64,000 nucleotides of DNA from Platanthera guangdongensis (lineage: Eukaryota > Streptophyta > Magnoliopsida > Asparagales > Orchidaceae): the NCBI GenBank assembly GCA_039583875.1, contig CM077165.1, positions 70,048,757 to 70,112,756 on the forward strand, given 5' to 3'. The notes beneath the pieces were generated by a model, which saw only the letters and a program-made list of their open reading frames with translations, searched no databases and was not told where the DNA came from. Made by a program: the position numbers and the translations under genes. Below, one piece after another: positions 11,396-20,641 of the stretch. Every line of letters starts with the position of its first letter. Position 1 is the stretch's first letter.

Positions 11396-11985
11396 ATGGC
11401 ACCAAAGAGGGCTTCAAGGGTAACGACTTTTCTTCCTAGCCATGTCAAGGCTTCCTTTTGGCATATGATTGTGATTCCCCCACCAAGAGGTGGCTCTTTT
11501 GGGAGTCTTTTGGGTGATTCATGCAATCCCCTTTGTTGGCATATAGATCCGGAATTGGAGTACGGAATAGGCATGCTATGTGAAGCCCATCTGGACAGGT
11601 TGGTCTGGATTGGTGATGTTGCATACGAACCGTAGAAGACTCCATGATAAATGTGTAGTTTAAGGAGTCAACGAGTTATGCCTGCGAAAAGGAGTAGCAG
11701 GAAGTACTTGAGTGGTAGCCCAGGAAAAAATATCTGTGTTATGTTTTTGGGTCCGACCTGTGCATGAGGCACAGGAAGTACTGGTGTGACCAGGAAAGGC
11801 CCTTTATGATGTTTGATGTCGTAGGGTGTCCCCCTATGAAGCGAGTAATAGGAAGTACTGGCATGGTAGCCAGGAAAGACCCCTGACATTTGTGATTTTG
11901 CGGTGTCCACCTGTGAAGAGAGTAACAGGAAGTACTGGGAAGCCCAGGAAAGACCCGTTGTTGTGATAAGGAAATGGGTATAGAG
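11396..11985 (+). repeat. Direct duplication of LTR middle, first copy (second at 12838-13440)
   Basis: Starts with the stretch around ATGGCACCAAAGAGGGC and ends with the GGAAATGGGTATAGAG block. Both are seen again at about 12851 and 13426. It includes a full hairpin array (11678-11960). The second copy is in the same orientation. Confidence 0.85.
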
Positions 11986-11986
11986 A

Positions 11987-12823
11987 AACTTGAACTCCAC
12001 CAGTGAATGTCCAACATATAACACAACCCACGTTGTATATATCATCCATAGGAATGTCGTACAAGAGTACAAAAGATGGCCTTATGGCCTTACATGGCTT
12101 TCACACTGTTGCTTTAACATTGGCGCGCAGGCCGGCCATAATAAAAGAAAACATAACAATATTTCCAAATAGCCTTCGAGGGCTAGCAGCAGTAGCAGCA
12201 ACAGCAGCAGGAACATCAGCCTTTATGTGTCCCGCTTGGCTCTCCAGCACCTGTACAGGGACAATCCACCCAGCGGTGGCAAAAACAGAAGCAACGGTCA
12301 GCGTTCAGCTGACCAAATTATAACGAGCCTACCCCTTTTTTTCCGGGGCAGCGGTAATCTTCCCTACAGGCATATCATATCACAAGTATGGCAATATATA
12401 TCATATAATGTGCTTTTACGCACACATGCCATCACAACCGTTCGCCACCCGGCCCAACGGTCCGTGCACTCAGGGCACATTCTTGGTCTTCTGGCAAAGC
12501 TCTTGCCCACCACCGTATCAGGGTCACAACCCAACGGTAAATCTCTTGAGCATTTACTCCATGGCGTGCAGGCGGAGTTCTAGTCTTACTACACCGGGAT
12601 GGCCCGTAGCCCCCCATTGTGTCATGGCGCGCAAGCCTAAGACTCTTGCAATGCGCTCCAACAGACCGCACCTTTTGGTCTCACGTCGGACGGACATAGC
12701 GCAGGTCGGATCCTCCACCCCCCGTTGCTCAAATCGCCTTGCCTTCTCCGAGTACAGCGTACTCATAGCTTAATCAAAGGCGCGGGTCAGTCTCACCAAT
12801 CCTGTTCTTGGCACACAGCCAAA
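11987..12823 (-). repeat. Inverted copy of LTR 3' part (matches 13452-14283)
   Basis: Reads as the reverse complement of 13452-14283 over about 830 bp, with scattered differences. Together they form a long imperfect inverted repeat with a loop of about 630 bp. Long frames at 12408-12773 (+) and 13497-13862 (-) are the same non-coding sequence read from both copies. Confidence 0.85.
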
Positions 12824-14440
12824 AATGTGCCATAAGCTAGCTTGTAGCTTATGGCACCAAAGAGGGCTTCAAGGGTAACGACTTTTCTTCCTAGCCATGT
12901 GAAGGCTTCCTTTTGGCATATGATTGTGATTCCCCCACCAAGAGGTGGCTGTTTTGGGAGTCTTTTGGGTGATTCATGCAATCCCCTTTATTGGCATATA
13001 GATCCGGAATTGGAGTACGGAATAGGCATGCTGTGTGAAGCCCATCTGGACAGGTTGGTCTGGATTGGTGATGTTGAATACGGACCGGAGAAGACTCTGT
13101 GATAAACGTGTAGTTTAAGGAGTCAACGGGTTATGCCTGCGAAAAGGAGTAGCAGGAAGTACTGGAGTGGTAGCCCAGGAAAAAATATCCGTGTTATGTT
13201 TTTGGGTCCGACCTGTACATGAGGTACAGGAAGTACTAGTGTGACCAGGAAAGGCCCTTTGTGATGCTTGATGTCGTAGAGTGTCCCCCTGTGAAGCGAG
13301 TAACAGGAAGTACTAGCATGGTAGCCAGGAAAGACCCCTGACATTTGTGATTTTGCGGTGTCCACCTGTGAAGAGAGTAATAGGAAGTACTGGGATACCC
13401 AGGAAATACCCGATGTTGTGATAAGGAAATGGGTATAGAGAAATACCCAGACTGTGTGCCAAGAACAGGATTAGTGAGACCGACCCGCGCCTTTGATTAA
13501 GCCATGAGTACGCTGTACTCGGAGAAGGCAAGGCGATTTGAGCAACGGGGGGTGGAGGATCCGACCTGCGCTATGTCTGTCCGACGTGAGACCAAAAGGT
13601 GCGGTATGTTGGAGCGCATAGCAAGAGTCTTAGGCCTGCGCGCCATGACACAATGGGGCTCTACGGGCCATCCCGGTGTAGTAAGACTAGAACTCCGGCT
13701 GCACGCCATGGAGTAAATGCTCAAGAGATTTACCGTTGGGTTGTGACCCTGATACGGTGGTGGGCAAGAGCTTTGCCAGAACACCAAGAATGTGCCCTGA
13801 GTGCACGGACCGTTGGGCCGGGTGGCGAACGGTTGTGATGGCATGTGTGCGTAAAAGCACATTATATGATATATATTTCCATACTTGTGATATGATATGC
13901 CTGCAGGGAAGATTACCGCTGCCCCGGAAAAAAAAGGGGTAGGGTCGTTATAATTTGGTCAGTTGAACGCTGACCGTTGCTTCTGTTTTTGCCACCGCTG
14001 GGTGGATTGTCCCTGTACAGGTGCTGGAGAGCCAAGCGGGACGCATAAAGGCTGATGTTCCTGCTGCTGTTACTGCTACTGCTGCTAGCCCTCGAAGGCT
14101 ATTTGGAAATGTTGTTATGTTTTCTTTTATTGTGGTCGGCATGCGCGCCAATGTTAAAGCCACTGTGTGAAAGCCATGTAAGGTCATAAGGCCATCTTTT
14201 GTACTCTTGTACGACATTCCTATGGATGATATATACGACATGGGTTGTGTTATATGTTGGACATTCACTGGTGGAGTTCAAGTTGTAGTATAGGCTTCCG
14301 CTAGAATGTTTTGTTATAGGTGCAATGTGCCACTCTGATATCATCTTGTACCTTCACCGCCTATTTTGTGATATATACTGTGGGGCCCTGGCCGGACCTT
14401 CTAGAATATACCATATGAACGGATGGGGTTGTTACATTTT

Positions 14441-14502
14441 TGGTATCAGAGGGAGGTTTCGATCCTCCGACCTGTGGGTTATGGGCCCACCATGCTTCCA
14501 CT
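14441..14502 (-). other. cDNA copy of initiator tRNA-Met body next to the LTR (extended PBS)
   Basis: The first 18 nt, TGGTATCAGAGGGAGGTT, are a primer-binding site four bases after the LTR end. The match to reverse-complement plant initiator tRNA-Met continues through the T arm, the anticodon arm (GGGTTATGGGCCC, holding CAU on the other strand) and towards the D arm, about 62 nt in all. Against the tRNA sequence I know, the T-stem differs by two paired (compensated) changes, and two further differences are CpG-type transitions. It includes the CCA complement, so it was copied from a mature tRNA, not from a tRNA gene. Confidence 0.8.
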
Positions 14503-14683
14503 AGCTTCGGAGGTTTCGATCCTCCGACGTTGTAATATAGGCTTCCAATAGAATGCTTTGTGATAGGTGCGATGCGCCAATCTGATATCATCTTGTACCT
14601 TCACCGCCTGTTTTGTGATATATACTATGGGGCCCCGGCCGGACCTTCTAGAATATACCATATGAATGGATGGGGTTGTTACA
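14503..14683 (+). repeat. Second T-arm copy joined to an LTR 3'-end fragment
   Basis: GGAGGTTTCGATCCTCCGAC (14509-14528) repeats the T-arm piece of the tRNA copy. It is fused to 14529-14683, the last 155 bp of the LTR (as 14284-14436), ending TGTTACA. The next base begins copia X sequence. Confidence 0.82.
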
Positions 14684-15660
14684 GTATTTGCAGCTGTCTT
14701 CTTTATAGGAGACAAGCTGTTTATATCATCAGAACTATCCAAGTTAGGCATACTGGTAGACTAAACCTTGGTCTGAGTCCTTGCTGGATTGGCTTAAGTG
14801 AAAGCCACTGCCTTTCCCTTCTGAGTTGGGGCTGAGACACCAAATATAAATTGCCCAGAATGGGCCATTTGTACTTGTTCATGGGGAGCCTTAAAGGCAC
14901 TCATTCTCCTGTCCTTTCTTCTTCCATTATAAGATAGATTTGTAGTCTTAAAAGGAAGATTCCCATTCCTCCAGTGACCATCGCTGGGGTCTTGGCCATA
15001 CCTATTGGAAGGGAGGATTACCTTGAGAAAGGTTGACTATGGCACAACAAGAGCCTGGCCTCTCCTCTGAGATTGAATAACTTTTGTAATCCACTCAGAT
15101 TCATATTTTCTCTTGATAGCATCTATCTTAGAGAAATTGGCCACTATCCTCTTCTCCCTTTCAAGTTTCTCTTCAAGAACCTTGATCATAGTGTCTTTAT
15201 ATTTGATGGACTCAACATGGATATCTACCATGATCTTCAGATGAGCAACTTCCCTCTCTTTCAGAGATAGCAAGGATGAAGTCTCATCTTGCTGGGAAGC
15301 AGCTAGCAGAAGGGAGGCAATTTCCTCTGCTTGTTTCTTAACAAGCAGCCTGCTTTCCTTAAAAGTTTTCAAAAAAACAACATGATTGTCAATCAATTGA
15401 TTGATATCTTCCTCTATTAAAGGACCCTCATCACACTTGATGAGGAAGCATCAGAGTCTGTATTGGAATCATATCCACACTCAGAGGATGATCTAGATGA
15501 GGAAAGTACCTTATGTTGACAGGGCTGATCCTGGCAAAATTCATCTTCTGGTGTAGCTATTGGTCCATAGCATCTACTTTCACCTTCATCAAGAGCAATC
15601 AACAGTCCAATGTTGTTCTTATCCTCTCTGCAAATTTGATGCTACATAGAGTTCCACACC
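14684..15660 (-). pseudogene. Copia X Gag remnant (C-terminal acidic and coiled-coil part)
   Basis: Minus-strand frames at 15602-15417 and 15396-15037 encode an acidic Ser/Asp segment followed by a charged helix (LLVKKQAEEIASLLL, then KIMVDIHVES..KVLEEKLEREKRIVANFSK). Both match copia F gag downstream of its zinc knuckle, in order. 14684-14750 matches the stretch near 54090 of F. The N-terminal gag domain and zinc knuckle are missing, so an internal deletion joins the leader to mid-gag. Frameshifts separate the pieces. Confidence 0.75.
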
Positions 15661-15701
15661 TTATAGTTCAACTTTAAACACATAAGTGAAAATGTTTTAG
15701 T

Positions 15702-17401
15702 TGTCAACCTAAATCACCTAGAGGGGTGTGAATAGGTGAGTTCTGCATCTTTTTGCGTAATAAAAATTTGTATGAGCGATGCACAGAAAATAAACAAGCA
15801 ATCACAAACGACACCAAAAATTAAAATGGTTCCCCAACCTCGGGTATATCCACTTTCCACCTCATCGATCTAGCAATACACTAGACTCTGTTACTCCAGA
15901 ATTCTCTCGGATTGAAAACAATCCTAAAACTCGGAACAAAGTTCATATAACTTGGAGCAAAATAACTCCTACAAAAACAACTAGGAGATCAACTCCTACA
16001 GAACTCGGAGAATAACTCTTACAATCTCGGAGAAAAACTCCTGCAATAATCAAATGAATTTACAATCACAACACACAGACTTATCTTCACAGATCTTGGC
16101 TGAATCTCGTGTTCTTCCTTCTTGAAAAATGGAAAAGCCCTATCAGAAAAGTTGAGGAAGAAATCTGAGAATCCTTGGATCTGAGAACTTAGGATCACCA
16201 CGATCAAGGAGATGATTTGCAGTTATCAAGAATCTTGATCAGTGAACTCCTTCTTGTCTGAATCTCTAGGATTGAGAAAGTTCGGTGATGAAGAATAGAG
16301 CGGCGGCGATGCTTCTCGATTTAGAAATTTTAGAAATTGATTAAGAATACTTCTTAGGGTTTGTCAATTCTGACAAGACCTTTTTTAGACCTTTCATAAC
16401 GGTCTAAATTACATTAAATGTGAGTCAGGTTAACCAATCAGGGGTTAATGATATTTGAAATCGAATCCTTCAGACACTTAAGAAAATTCAGAAATCTGCA
16501 CTTCACTTCTCGAGAGGAATATGTGTTCTCGAGAAGAAATTTCTGTTTCTCGAGAAGAGGTATAACGTTCTCGAGAAAAATACTTAAGGAAAGTGTAGAA
16601 AAAGAATTCTGATTTCTCGAGAATAAATGTACTTACTTGAGAAAAGAGACTTCTGTTACTCAAGGAAAGTTCTTCTATTACTCGAGAACAATACTTCTGT
16701 TACTCGAGAACAAGACAGTTTCTCAAGAAAGGATTTCTGCTTCTCGAGAAGAGATAGCTGTTACTCGAGAAAGGATTCCTAGTTCTCGAGAGAAAAATTT
16801 CTGGTTCTCGAGAACTATCCACGGCCTTCTCGAGAAATGCTTTGGCTTCTCGATAAAAATACTTTGAAAATTCTTTGACTTAAATTTAAGTAACTCGAGA
16901 AGAAGAGTTATCAACTACTCGAGTACTCATGCCTTTCTCGAGAACTGCACTAAGCTTTCTCGAGAACAGCTTCTGTAACCCGAATGCTGACAGAGCTTAC
17001 TAGAGTACTAAGTTTAATTCTACTCGAGTACAATAACTTCTTCTCGAGAAAAATACTTAGAAATATTTTGAGTCAAACATTTTAAATTTTTTGAGAAGGA
17101 CTCAAGATCTACTCGAGTACTGCATGGCTATCTCAAGAACTATATTAGGCTATCTCGAGAACTGTTATAACCTTACTCGAGTACGGACTGTTCATCTCGA
17201 GTAAAACATTTAGAAAATTTTTGTCAACTGAAAAGTAATTTTCTTCTTGTTAACCAGCAACTAGCCTTCTTCACATGACTTTAGTACTTGAAAAAGAAGT
17301 GTGTCTCAATAGAGAGGTTACACATGAGTCAACATCTTGGATCACACAATGAGGGATTACATTATATGGTCATGTGTTTGGTGACCCATTATAAACTAAC
17401 A
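15702..17401 (-). repeat. Solo LTR, minus orientation, rich in TTCTCGAGAA
   Basis: On the minus strand it begins TGTTAGTTTATAATGGG and ends TTGACA. It is flanked by TTAGT (15697-15701) and TTGGT (17402-17406), a 5-bp target duplication with one change. Neither a PBS nor coding sequence belongs to it, so it is a solo LTR left by LTR-LTR recombination. A CCTCTAGGTGATTT-type U5 end is near its left side. The host sequence on both sides is copia X. Confidence 0.75.
16495..17215. repeat. TTCTCGAGAA palindrome array
   Basis: Dozens of copies of the 10-bp palindrome TTCTCGAGAA, or one-base variants such as TACTCGAGAA, lie at irregular spacing of roughly 15-30 bp within the solo LTR. This is another family-specific palindromic word. 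Confidence 0.88.
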
Positions 17402-17600
17402 TTGGTCCACACTTGACAATTATAACCTGCAAGCACTCAACTAGAAAAGGGCATCAAACACAAACTTAATTCATCTTAGTTCAAGGGTGCCTTTATACAA
17501 ATTTGGGTTATCGTGGATACAATATGCAACAATAAGTTTCAACTTTTAGATATCCTTGGAGGTCAACTCAGACTGTTAGGTCCTTTTTGTGTAACCTCCC
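17402..17600 (-). other. Leader of copia X
   Basis: Lies between the PBS and the solo-LTR insertion. No coding signal seen. Confidence 0.5.
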
Positions 17601-17610
17601 TCTGATATTA
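17601..17610 (-). other. Primer-binding site of copia X
   Basis: On the minus strand TAATATCAGAGGGAGGTTAC follows the LTR end CTTTCA. It equals the tRNA-Met site TGGTATCAGAGGGAGGTT of copia F and gypsy C, with GG changed to AA near its start. Confidence 0.8.
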
Positions 17611-17879
17611 CTTGAAAGTCTTTAATTCAAGGATAGCTAAATCACCTAGAGGGGGTGAAAAGGTTATGGGTCTCTTTTTTGATTTTTAAATAGTTCATCT
17701 TTAAGAGCTTTGGCTTTAGGTTATTTTATGCTTTCAAGAAGTACACAACATGTACAAATAAAAATAACACAGAACAACACACAGTGATTTATAATTGTTC
17801 CCCAACTGGGTACATCCACTTCCCCTCCCTCCTATCCAACTATCTTGTTGGACTCGACACTTCTCCAAAACTTGCTCCA

Positions 17880-18620
17880 AAGATCTTACACCTCAGATCT
17901 CGCAGGATCTCACAGGTCACACAGACCTACCACTTAGGCACTAAGCCAAACCATAGGTCACAAAGACCTTTCAATCAGCACAAAGCCAAACCATAGGTCA
18001 CAAAGACCTTTCACTTGGCACTAAGCCAAACCACAGGTCGCAAAGAGCTTTCACTTAGCAATAAGACAAACTACAGCTCACAAAGATCTTTCACTTGGCA
18101 CTAAGCCAAACCACAGGCCACAAAGACCTTTCACTTGGCACTAAGCCAAATCATAGTTCACAATGACCTTTCACTTGGCACAAACCAAGCCACAGGTCAC
18201 AAAGGCCTTTCACTTGGATCCACACTTGGATCCTATAGCACGAAGGTTAGTTGGTTGATATTCTTGACACAAGATATGCTTCTCTGTATTAAGCATCTTG
18301 ACTGAGGAAATCTCACCAAACAATGACAAAAGGAATTTCTTTCTTGAGTCTACCTTCACTGGACTAAGAAGTACTTAGTCCTAACTACTACCACAACAAC
18401 AATTAATTATTTGAGCTGGGAGTGACTTGTAGAGAAATGTTCTGCCTCTATCTGAACTAGGCCTGAAGCTCAGTCCTAACTACTACTTCACAACACCAGG
18501 AATTTTTCTTGTTGGTCAGTAAAGTTACTGTAGCTAATTGCTGCTACCTGAGCTGAGACAAACTCAGCTCTAATTTTGCGGACAAAGATAGCTCTGCCTT
18601 TTCTTCCTTTCCCGGGCTGA
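17880..18620 (-). repeat. Hairpin array in copia X LTR
   Basis: Alternating small stems: GGTC/GACC with loop ACAAA and TTGGC/GCCAA with loop ACTAA, repeated about eight times between 17910 and 18215. Larger ones follow: GGACTAAG/CTTAGTCC (18361-18381), GAGCTGAG/CTCAGCTC (18550-18570) and GGGCTGA/TCAGCCC (18614-18633). The array lies downstream of the TATA-like box on the transcribed strand. Confidence 0.7.
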
Positions 18621-19309
18621 GGTGATTCAGCCCTGACTTTGACTCCTAAGAAAAAGCCCCCTGATTCTTCATTCAGATCACTGCTTCATCAAACTTCTTT
18701 TCTTCACAGCTTCCAGAATAAAATATTCAGGATGCTTGTACAGCTGTAACTGTGAAGAACTTGCAGCAAGGGTTGGCCCTTGGCTGCTTCCTCTTTCCTT
18801 AGAGAAAAATTTTGGACTTGTTTGCTGGTGTAGATTAAGATCATACCATCTATCTTGATGTTGACTATGTTGATATCAACATCTAACTTGCTCTTTGTCT
18901 ACCTCACTTGAGCTTCCTATTCTTTTGCTCCATAACAATGGCGAAGAAGAAGAACTGCCGGATTGCTTTTTCACGAAAAACTATCTTCTTTAGTACGCCT
19001 TTTTTCTTTTATTGATTTTGACCCAACAGCTCTTGAGCAGTGGGCTCACCACTAGGATTTATTGCCGAGACATAGCCATTCTACACATGCTTTCCATTAA
19101 TTCTTGATTCAACGGCTCTTTGTTGTGTGTGGGCCCCAACACTTAATGGTGGAAATATTCCTTGGAAAGTGCAAAAGATGAAAACAGCTGGCCGCCAACA
19201 TCAGCATGACTAAGCATCTATGGACTTGGACAAAATTCAAGCATTAGAACCAAAGGCATTGAGTGAGCAGGTATCACTTAATGCCACAACACTTAGACAA
19301 AATTTCATC

Positions 19310-20215
19310 TATCTAGGTATTGAGCTCGACAAATGCTGAGCTCCGTTCGACGAAAGGAGAACACAATTCGATGAATGCATGAATTCATTTCAACAAACTT
19401 TAGACTTAGTTCGACGAAAGGCTAAACTCAGTTCGACGAAAGAGTAAGTTCCGTTCGACGAACTGCATACTCAGTTCGATGAAAGATGAGCTCAGTTCGA
19501 TGAAGTTGAGCTCCACTAAAGCCAAGCTATCCATGCATTTGGACTTAGCCAAATTTTTTGTCTCAAGGCGTTGAGAGCGTCGAGAGCGTTAAGTGAGCTT
19601 GCCTCACTCAACGCTATTTTCCTTAGCAAATATTTTTGCATCATGGCGTTGAGATAGTATGCTTCACTAAACGCCAAACTACTTTGACAGAATTTCTCTG
19701 TTATCTGGCATTGAGTGAGTAAGCTACACTCAACGCCTATGGACTTAGTGAAAATTTTTTCCCAATATTTTTGTGGAGCTGACATCCACAGCAACACTCA
19801 ATGCTAAAAGTTGTATGGCATTGAGTGAGTAGACCACACTCAACGCCTGTGGTCTTCGCCACATTTTCAGCAAATTTCTCTAGGCTTAGACTGACTCAGC
19901 CTGACTCAAAGCCTTTTTGTTGTATGACATTGAGTGAGTAAACTACACTAAATGCTTTTGTACTTAGACATATTTTTGGCTATCTTTCAGTTAGACTGAG
20001 ATAGACTCAACGCTATATGTTATATGGCATTAAGTGAGCTGTCCTCACTCAACGACTGTGTACTTAGGTAAATTTCTAATAGACAATATTGAATCCATAC
20101 CTCTGGCGTTGAGTGAGCTTGCTCCACTCAACCCTTGTGTACTTAGCTGCAATGTCAATTGCTCCTTGACTTCTGGCATTGAGTGAGCTTAACTCACTCA
20201 ACGCCTATGGACTTA
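19310..20215. repeat. TCGACGAA words and GCGTTGAGTGAG palindromes in copia X LTR
   Basis: 19310-19505 has seven or more TTCGACGAA-type words spaced by CTCAG. 19515-20215 has about ten pairs GGCATTGAGTGAGC / CTCACTCAACGCC forming 10-12-bp stems. The same two words occur in gypsy D, gypsy E and copia F and H. Confidence 0.82.
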
Positions 20216-20431
20216 GGCAAATTTCTGCCTCTCTAACATCTTCTCTTGGTGTCCACCTTTTTGTCTTATGACCACCTATCATATCACTTAAACAATCTGT
20301 CTAGACTTGTTTCATGGAACATCCTGCAAAAGATGAGCTTAAACAACATCAAATGCAACTATGCTCTTAGTACTGATGGTAATGCCTCTTCAAATCCACT
20401 GTTGGGAACATTGTGCGAAATGGACCCAACA

Positions 20432-20486
20432 AATTTTCTTGACTCAAAACGCGTACTAGGGGTCTGGCACGAAATGGGACGTTATA
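20432..20486 (-). repeat. Stub of gypsy D 3' LTR
   Basis: Matches 46451-46505 (AATTTTCTTGACTCAAAA, GGCACGAAATGGGACG). The terminal TGTAACG is changed to TATAACG. The rest of the LTR is beyond copia X. Confidence 0.78.
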
Positions 20487-20641
20487 AATCCTATAAATAA
20501 AATAAAAGATTTTGTACCCGAAATCAGGATAAGGTTGTGGGGGAAATAAAGTACGGAAATATATTATGCTTTAAAAATATTACCTTGGAGAAACAACTCC
20601 GGGTGGTGCTTCAGAATCAAGTCCACCGGCTCCAAGGTAAA
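20487..20641 (-). other. Gypsy D 3' untranslated region with decayed polypurine tract
   Basis: On the minus strand a CGGGTACAAAATC block stands where other copies have CGAGGACGAAATTTC. The purine run has decayed to TTTATAGGATT. No gene seen. Confidence 0.6.

Larger units (their letters stand above)
10539..14436 (+). repeat. Rearranged LTR of gypsy B/C (3898 bp)
   Basis: Starts TGTAACA and ends TGTTACA. It is about 1.4 kb longer than 3030-5520. The order is U3 (to about 11395), a first copy of the middle part (11396-11985), an inverted copy of the 3' part (11987-12823), then middle and 3' parts again in normal order (about 12838-14436). The intact right end is followed by a primer-binding site at 14441, so it also acts as 5' LTR of a third unit. 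Confidence 0.88.
1..14683 (+). mobile_element. Tandem array of Tekay-like Ty3/gypsy elements (A, B, C) with shared LTRs
   Basis: Order seen: pol (1-2911), LTR (3030-5520), gag-pol (5839-10440), enlarged LTR (10539-14436), PBS/tRNA scrap and LTR end (14437-14683). The two pol copies and the LTRs are close relatives of each other. Internal-LTR-internal-LTR order without flanking target duplications between units is what unequal recombination between LTRs of neighbouring copies produces (inference). The right end TGTTACA at 14683 abuts minus-strand copia gag sequence, so the array inserted into copia X. The left end is outside the window. The clade call rests on gag-pol order, a degenerate C-terminal chromodomain and long LTRs. 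Confidence 0.85.
14684..20431 (-). mobile_element. Copia X, 5' part only (minus strand)
   Basis: Read on the minus strand: LTR (20431 to 17613), primer-binding site (17610-17601), short leader, then C-terminal gag sequence to 14684, where the gypsy array cuts it. A solo LTR (15702-17401) sits inside. The gag resembles that of copia F at 53200-54220. Its right flank is AATTT, inside the LTR of gypsy D. The rest of the element lies beyond the left edge. Confidence 0.8.
17613..20431 (-). repeat. 5' LTR of copia X (2819 bp)
   Basis: On the minus strand it starts TGTTGGGTCCATT (20431) and ends CTTTCA (17613). The order of blocks matches the LTR of copia F: leader with a GCAGG and GGTGGACAC stretch, GCGTTGAGTGAG palindromes (20215-19515), TTCGACGAA words (19505-19310), a CAATAAAAG box near 19010, a hairpin array (18620-17880), then CACCCCCTCTAGGTGATT before the end. 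An apparent LTR end at 19141 is internal. Confidence 0.78.

Noticed and set aside
14441..14502. A genuine tRNA gene on the minus strand
   Set aside because: It includes the complement of the CCA tail, lacks the 5' acceptor strand and most of the D arm, and sits exactly at an LTR primer-binding position.
14684..14688. GTATT as target-site duplication of the gypsy array
   Set aside because: The matching left flank is outside the window, so it cannot be tested here.
19120..19145. LTR terminus at 19141 (GGGCCCCAACA)
   Set aside because: Looks like a copia LTR edge, but block order on both sides matches one continuous LTR (compare copia F), with a better terminus at 20431.
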